This document shows positions 59,439-64,000 of a DNA stretch of 64,000 bases, piece by piece. Origin of the DNA: Palaemon carinicauda (lineage: Eukaryota; Arthropoda; Malacostraca; Decapoda; Palaemonidae); NCBI RefSeq assembly GCF_036898095.1, contig NC_090726.1, forward strand, positions 163,099,519 through 163,163,518, read 5' to 3'. Under the pieces are notes generated by a model. The model saw only the letters and a program-made list of their open reading frames with translations, was not told the DNA's origin and did no database searches. Position numbers and translations under genes: made by a program. The stretch's first letter is position 1. Every line of letters starts with the position of its first letter.

Positions 59439-60686
59439 TTTTAATTATAATTTTAATATTAATTGATATTTTCATATTTTAATTTTAATTATCATTTTGA
59501 TTTTAATTATTATTTTTTTAATTATTATTTTAATTTTATTATTATTTTATTACAATTATCATTCTAATTTTATTTAATATTTTAATTTGCATATTTTTTT
59601 TAATTTTATAATATTAATTTCAGTTAATATTTCAATTTTAATTATTCATTCAATTTTAATTATTATTTTATTTTAATTACTATTTTAAATTTAATTCATA
59701 ATTTTAATTTTAATTCATAATTTTAATTTTAATTATTATTTTAATTTTAATTTTTATTCTAATTATAATTATCTTAATTCTAATTATTATCTTAATTTTA
59801 ATTAGTATTTTCATTTTAATTATTATTTTCATTTCAATTATTATTTTAATATTGATTATTACTTTGATTTTAATTTTTATTTTTATTCTAATTAATATTT
59901 TAATTTTGATAATTTTTCTGTTTTTTTATTACTTCAATTTTCAATATTATTTCCATTTTAATTATTATTTTCATTTTAATTATTATTTTAATTGTAATTA
60001 TTTTAATTTTAGTTATTATTTTAATTTTTATTATTATTTTCAATCTAATTATTTTAATTTCAATTATTATTTTAATTTTAATAATAATTTCAATTATTGT
60101 TTTAATTTTAATTGTTATTTAAAATTTATTTATTTTAGTTTTAATTAATCTTTTAATTTTAATTAGAATTTTAATTTCAATTATTATTTTAATTTTGATT
60201 ATTTTTTTATTTTAATTATTTTTTTATTTTAATTATTATTATTTTAATTTTAATTATTATTTTCATGTTAATTATTATTTTAATTTCAATTATTATTTTA
60301 ATATTATTTATCATTTTAATTTAATTATTATTTTAATTTTAATTAATATTTTATTCTAATTATTATTTTAATCTTGATAATTATTTTAATTCTAATTATT
60401 TTTTTATTTTAATTATTATTTTAATTCCAATCATTATTTTAATTTTAATTATTATTTTAATTTTAATTATTATTTTAATTTTAATTATTATTTTAATTTT
60501 AATCATCATTTTAATTCAGATTATTATTTTAATTTTAATCATTATTTTAATTTTATTCAATATTTTAATCTTAATCATTATTTCAATTCTAATTATTATT
60601 TTTATTTTAATTACTATTCTAATTTTGACTATTATTTTAATTTTATTTATAATTTTAATTTTAATTATTATTTTAATTTTAAAGAC

Positions 60687-60740
60687 TATTTTATTTTTAA
60701 TTAGTATTTTATTTTTAATTAGTATTTTATTTTTAATTAG
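60687..60740 (+). repeat. Perfect 18-bp triplication within the AAAGAC landmark
   Basis: TATTTTATTTTTAATTAG is repeated three times without mismatch (60,687-60,704, 60,705-60,722, 60,723-60,740) immediately right of AAAGAC. The other AAAGAC landmark copies carry this segment once, so it is a private expansion at the right end of the array. Confidence 0.92.
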
Positions 60741-61445
60741 TATTTTTTTCTAAATATTAATTTAATTTTAATTATTATTTTTATTACAATTATTTTAATT
60801 TTAATTATTATTCTAATTTTAATTATTATTTTAATTTTAATTATTATTTTTATTTTAATTATTTTATTTATAAATTATATTTTAATTTTAATTATTATTT
60901 TCATTTTAATTAATAATTTAAAATTCATTATCATTTTAATTTTTTTATTACTTTAATTTCAATTATTATCTTAATTTTAATTATTATTTTATTTCAATTA
61001 TTATCTTAATTTCAATTATCATTTTAATTTTTATTATTATTTCAATTCAAATTGTTATTTTAATTTAATTATTAATTCAATTTTGATTATTACTTTAATT
61101 TTAATTTCTTTTTTTATTCTAATCAATATTTTAATTTTGATTATTATTTTTTTTATTGTTTCAATTTTAAATATTATTTTTATTGTAATTATTATTTTCA
61201 TTTTAATTATTATTTTAATTTTAATTATTATTTTAATTTTAATTATTATTTTAATTTTAATTATTATTTTAATTTTAGTTATTATTTTAATTTTGATTAT
61301 TATTTTTATTCTAATTATAATTTAAATTCTAATTATTACTTTAATTTCAATTATTATTTTACCTTTAATTATTACTTTTATTTTAATTATTATTTCTATA
61401 GGCTCTCAAGCACTGAATAATGCATGTTCGTGACTGGTCTTTGTA

Positions 61446-62486
61446 ATGGATGAGTTTGTGTTGGACCCTGTTCCCCCTCAACTTAATTTGGGTGAAGAAG
61501 GTGATATCCCACATATCCACTGTTCGTACGACAGCCAAACCGACTTTAAAGCAAATTCTGTTCATTCGAGTGGCATTTTCTCAATGCTCACCTTTAACGT
61601 GAGGAGTTGTAGAAAGAACTTTGCAAGTTTTGTGGCACTTCTGTGTAACTTTGTTTTTAAATTCACAGTCTTGGTGTTAGTAGAGACGTGGCTATCCGAG
61701 AGCTCTGACTGTGCATTTGATATAGGTGGATATAAGCAGGCCAACATATATAGGGATAACTTTGGTGGAGGAATTAAAGTTTTTTATGATGAATTGTTAT
61801 ACATAGAGGTTATAAAGGATTTTACATTTGTCAATAATATTATGGAGGTCATCACATTTTATCTAATAGTTGCTAATTTTCGGTATCTTATTTGTTGTGT
61901 TTATCGCTCCACTGGTGCTAATGCTGTACTTTTTAATGAAATGTTTTTCAGTCAAGTGATCAGTAAATTCCCCGTCCATGATAAGATTATGGTAACTGGT
62001 GATTTTAATTTGAATCTTTTCAATCCACTAAAATTGACCTACATTGACGTGTTCATGAATAGTATGCTGGGTCATGGATATTTTCCTGTCATTACACTAC
62101 CTGCTAAGTTTAATGAGTCTAACCAAATTACACCATTTTCTTTGATTGATCCCATTTGGACTAACTTGAAAATAGGGACTAATCATTCATCTGGTGTTGT
62201 GCTGTTTTCTTTGACAGATCATTTCCCAATATATTATATGTTTGAAAATAATTGTAAAAATATTGTAAAGACTATACATTCTAGACTAATTAATGTAAAC
62301 ACTATCCAGATGTTTGTTAACAGAGTGTCAAATTCATGTTTCCGACAGGTATTTTTAGCACTTAATTCTAATGTTGCTTTCAATGAGATTTTCCATAAAT
62401 TGATTGAGTGTTATGATTCTGCTTTCCCAATAAAAAGAAAGAGGGTAAGCAGGAGTCTAATTAGTTCTCCGTGGGTAACACCTTAA
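61446..62486 (+). CDS. LINE ORF2, endonuclease domain (ends at premature TAA)
   Basis: This 346-residue open frame holds an exonuclease-endonuclease-phosphatase fold domain that would nick the target DNA to prime reverse transcription. Visible motifs: FNVRS with Asn51; ETWLSES with Glu80; GGGIKVFY near 107-114; CVYRSTG near 151-157; GDFNLNLF with Asp186 and Asn188; SLIDPIWTN with Asp235; and LTDHFPI with Asp258 and His259. All the expected catalytic positions are therefore present. The usual YRPP is YRST here. The start is the first ATG after an in-frame TGA at 61,431. The leading 45 residues with a CSYDS patch resemble the region just before the domain in related elements. The frame stops at TAA 62,484, directly after PWVTP, a spot where relatives read on into the linker. 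It is probably a nonsense mutation in a pseudogene. Confidence 0.9.
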   Translation: MDEFVLDPVPPQLNLGEEGDIPHIHCSYDSQTDFKANSVHSSGIFSMLTFNVRSCRKNFASFVALLCNFVFKFTVLVLVETWLSESSDCAFDIGGYKQANIYRDNFGGGIKVFYDELLYIEVIKDFTFVNNIMEVITFYLIVANFRYLICCVYRSTGANAVLFNEMFFSQVISKFPVHDKIMVTGDFNLNLFNPLKLTYIDVFMNSMLGHGYFPVITLPAKFNESNQITPFSLIDPIWTNLKIGTNHSSGVVLFSLTDHFPIYYMFENNCKNIVKTIHSRLINVNTIQMFVNRVSNSCFRQVFLALNSNVAFNEIFHKLIECYDSAFPIKRKRVSRSLISSPWVTP

Positions 62487-62963
62487 CTAAATAGGTGTAT
62501 ACGGAAAAAGTACAAGCTATTCAGTCTCATGAAGCGTGGGTTGGTTCATAAGCGACAGTTTAATGTGTACAAAAATTTGCTGACTTGGGTTACAAATAAA
62601 ATCAAGATGAGGTATTGTATGAGTAAGTTTGAGACTTGTAGGGGGGATATCAGGAAGACCTGGTCCAACATCAATACCCTGCTTGGACGTGGTGTAAAGG
62701 AATCTGTACGGGTGGTGATGACAGAGGATGGGACAGTTATTGAGGGACCACAAATAGCAGATTCTTTTAATAATTTTTTCATGAATATTGTTTTACGTCT
62801 TACTGGGAATCTTCCTCATGATATAAATCTTACATGTTTTGATAATATTTGTCGAATTGACCACACATTCTTCTTGGCTCCAACAGATGAGGGCGAGGTC
62901 TGTTCAGTATTGCAATCAATGCCGGATAAGGGGAACAGTCTAAATGATATTAAGCCCAGTTGA
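62487..62963 (+). pseudogene. LINE ORF2, linker between endonuclease and reverse transcriptase
   Basis: This is the same reading frame as the endonuclease part, between the TAA at 62,484 and a TGA at 62,961. The first ATG inside is at 62,529, but it is unlikely to be a true start. The early part is basic (RCIRKKYKLF), followed by a FETCRGDIRKTWSNINTLLG stretch typical of the region before the polymerase domain in CR1/Jockey-type proteins. A FNNFFMNI stretch comes next, then a FFLAPTDEGEV stretch that leads into reverse transcriptase motif 0/1. No frameshift is needed to connect it to its neighbours. Only the two stop codons interrupt the protein. Confidence 0.82.
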
Positions 62964-64000
62964 CTCCTATTAGTTCGTGATACTGTTGGACCTATCATTG
63001 CGCACTTGTATAATCTGAGCATTGCTCAAGGCTTGTACCCTGATCTCCTTAAGGTTGGTCGGGTTATCCCAGTGTTTAAGTCAAGTGATGTAACCAAAAT
63101 GAGTAATTATAGACCCATTACAACTCTAACTACTATACATAAAATTTTTGAACTCCTAACTCATTCGAGGATGGTCAAATTCATTGATCGTTTTAATGTA
63201 CTTTCGAACCTTCAGTTCGGTTTTAGAAAAGCATGTAGCACTACTACTGCCATTTTTAAGGTTGTAAGTGATATTTTACCCTCGTTTAACCAGAAGTCGT
63301 ATACAGTAGCACTTTTTTTGGATCTAAAGAAGGCTTTCGATACTGTGGATAGGAATATCCTTCTCCATAAGTTATCAATAAGAGGATTTAGAGGTATTGT
63401 CAACTCCTTCCTCTTGTCATACTTGAGTAACCGAAGGCAGTATGTTTGTATTGATGGCCATGTGTCTGATACTGGCCCTATAAATTTTGGGGTACCACAG
63501 GGTTCGGTTTTAGGACCCCTTCTATTCAATGTTTTTATTAACGACATAGTAGATATAAGGATTGCAAAGAAGGTTCTATTTGCAGATGATGCAGTTTTTT
63601 ATATCAGAGAAAAATCACTTGAACTGTGCATTAGCAAATTAAATATATTGATTGCTGAACTCACAAATTGGCTCCAGAATAATAGACTAAATCCTAACGT
63701 AGAAAAAATAAAATTAATGTTGTTCACACCAAGGCATGTTGAAAGCTTGCCAGACATGTATTTTAACGGAACTAAGCTTGAGTGGGTCTCCAGTGTCAGG
63801 TACTTGGGCATCGTTATTGATAATAAGTTAAGTTTTACTCTGCAATCAGCTGAAGATTTTAGGAAATTAAGCAAAATTCAAGGTGTTTTTTATCCACTTT
63901 CCTCACTTGTGCCTCAGTCGGCTCTTATGACCATGTATTACTCCTTGGTGTACCCTATATTAATACAGAATGTTATCATTTGGGGTGGTGTTCCTGAGAT
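62964..64000 (+). CDS. LINE ORF2, reverse transcriptase domain (partial, runs off window)
   Basis: The frame is open for 345 codons from the TGA at 62,961 to the window edge. It contains the ordered RT motifs: RVIPVFK then SNYRPIT (NYRPI at 63,105); QFGFRKACST at 63,213; motif A LDLKKAFDTVD with the catalytic Asp at 63,321; motif B GVPQGSVLGPLLF at 63,489; and motif C FADDAVFY with the catalytic Asp pair at 63,585 and 63,588. These are followed by an RYLGI word at about 63,798 and a thumb-like YYSLVYPILIQNVIIWGG stretch near the right edge. The enzyme would copy element RNA into DNA at the nicked target. All visible catalytic residues are intact, so decay of this copy rests on the two upstream stops. 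The C-terminus is not in the window. Confidence 0.93.

Larger units (their letters stand above)
1..61400 (+). repeat. AT-rich 18-bp satellite/minisatellite array
   Basis: This is a continuous tandem array of a degenerate 18-bp unit, consensus AATTATTATTTTAATTTT, with every copy in the same orientation. G and C are rare and occur mostly as single substitutions such as TTTCAATT, TTTTGATT and AATCATT. Single-base and longer indels shift the phase locally. The + strand is markedly T-rich, since the consensus has 12 T and 6 A. No unrelated insertion interrupts it over 61 kb, and it continues past the left edge of the window. Open frames up to 217 codons occur in it, but they are periodic by-products of a repeat length divisible by three. 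The array is probably non-coding heterochromatic satellite. Any transcription or centromeric role cannot be judged from sequence alone. Confidence 0.97.
56057..61400 (+). repeat. Higher-order block alpha-8 and degraded right end of array
   Basis: R landmark at 56,057 with alpha context and the AAAGAC landmark at 57,525. From about 58.2 kb the usual landmarks become hard to follow. Beta-type words (TTTACCTTTAATTATCATCT near 59,058; TTGATATTTTCATATTTTAA near 59,463) appear, then a junction back to alpha-type sequence near 59.85 kb, and a second AAAGAC landmark at 60,681. A TTTACCTTTAATTATTACTT word lies near 61,359, just before the LINE. This is the most mosaic part of the array. Confidence 0.5.
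61401..64000 (+). mobile_element. Non-LTR retrotransposon (LINE, APE-type), 5'-truncated, decayed; continues past window
   Basis: At about 61,400 the composition changes abruptly from nearly pure A/T to mixed sequence. A single reading frame from 61,446 onward encodes, in order, an apurinic/apyrimidinic-type endonuclease domain, a basic linker and a reverse transcriptase domain. This is the layout of ORF2 of LINEs in the CR1/Jockey group. There is no upstream gag-like ORF1 and only about 45 bases before the first ATG, so the 5' end is probably truncated, as is usual for target-primed insertion. Two in-frame stops make this copy likely inactive. Its 3' end, tail and any target-site duplication lie outside the window. 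Superfamily assignment beyond the CR1/Jockey group is uncertain. Confidence 0.93.

Noticed and set aside
1..61400. Whole-genome AT richness (Plasmodium- or Dictyostelium-like), or an organelle control region
   Set aside because: The adjoining LINE has ordinary mixed base composition and codon use, and the array is a strict 18-bp tandem repeat rather than AT-rich coding or control DNA.
1..61400. TATA boxes, terminators or T-rich promoter motifs within the array
   Set aside because: Any A/T motif occurs by chance hundreds of times here, so single matches carry no information.
1..61400. CRISPR array
   Set aside because: The units are contiguous 18-bp repeats without unique spacers, and the neighbouring element is eukaryotic.
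61401..61445. A LINE promoter, 5' UTR or ORF1 remnant before the endonuclease frame
   Set aside because: Only about 45 bases separate the satellite from the ATG, with an in-frame TGA at 61,431. This is too short to recognise any such element.
61383..61747. Minus-strand open frames over the start of the LINE
   Set aside because: They lie antisense to the well-supported endonuclease frame, are short and show no recognisable motif.
62517..63874. Minus-strand open frames of 68-111 codons across the linker and reverse transcriptase
   Set aside because: They are antisense shadows of the LINE frame. The + strand carries the ordered RT motifs.

Overview
The window has two parts. Bases 1 to about 61,400 are one continuous, extremely AT-rich tandem array. 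The last 2.6 kb are the 5' part of a decayed non-LTR retrotransposon (LINE) reading rightward out of the window. I see no host protein gene, tRNA, rRNA, CRISPR array or bacterial-type regulatory site. The LINE is of the type with an APE-like endonuclease plus reverse transcriptase, and it resembles the CR1/Jockey group common in invertebrates. With such a long satellite this suggests repeat-rich heterochromatin of a metazoan nuclear genome, perhaps an aquatic invertebrate. That assignment is inference, and I cannot name a species.

The array is built on an 18-bp unit, AATTATTATTTTAATTTT (12 T, 6 A on the + strand), always in the same orientation. Because 18 is divisible by 3, it yields long but meaningless open frames: repeating Asn-Tyr-Tyr-Phe-Asn-Phe or Ile/Leu on the + strand, and Lys-Ile on the - strand. 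The unit can be read as three AATTTT hexamers, two of which carry one change each, and nearly pure hexamer runs survive at about 3.1, 18.4 and 33.7 kb.

On top of the 18-bp periodicity there is a higher-order organisation. Rare variant words recur in a fixed order. A landmark I call R (AGGTTTACTTACTATTTTAA and variants) occurs 13 times. It is followed by one of two downstream contexts, alpha or beta, which alternate through much of the array. In the regular middle part (about 14 to 39 kb) the alpha-beta pair repeats every 7.35 to 7.9 kb. Two irregular zones (about 9.6-13.1 and 39.6-45.7 kb) carry extra local tandem duplications of about 1.7 kb, 0.72 kb and 2.68 kb. Smaller duplications of 18, 36, about 101, 107 and 142 bp are also visible. 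Fusion and deletion junctions near 9.75, 13.27, 19.7, 20.6, 31.67, 43.09 and 59.85 kb show repeated unequal exchange.

At about 61,400 the composition changes abruptly to ordinary mixed sequence. The LINE follows on the + strand: endonuclease domain (61,446-62,486), a linker, then a reverse transcriptase domain with its catalytic motifs, running off the window at 64,000. A single reading frame is maintained across the whole stretch but is broken by a TAA at 62,484 and a TGA at 62,961. This copy is therefore probably dead unless supported by readthrough or explained by sequencing error. No ORF1 (gag-like) precedes it, so it looks 5'-truncated directly against the satellite.
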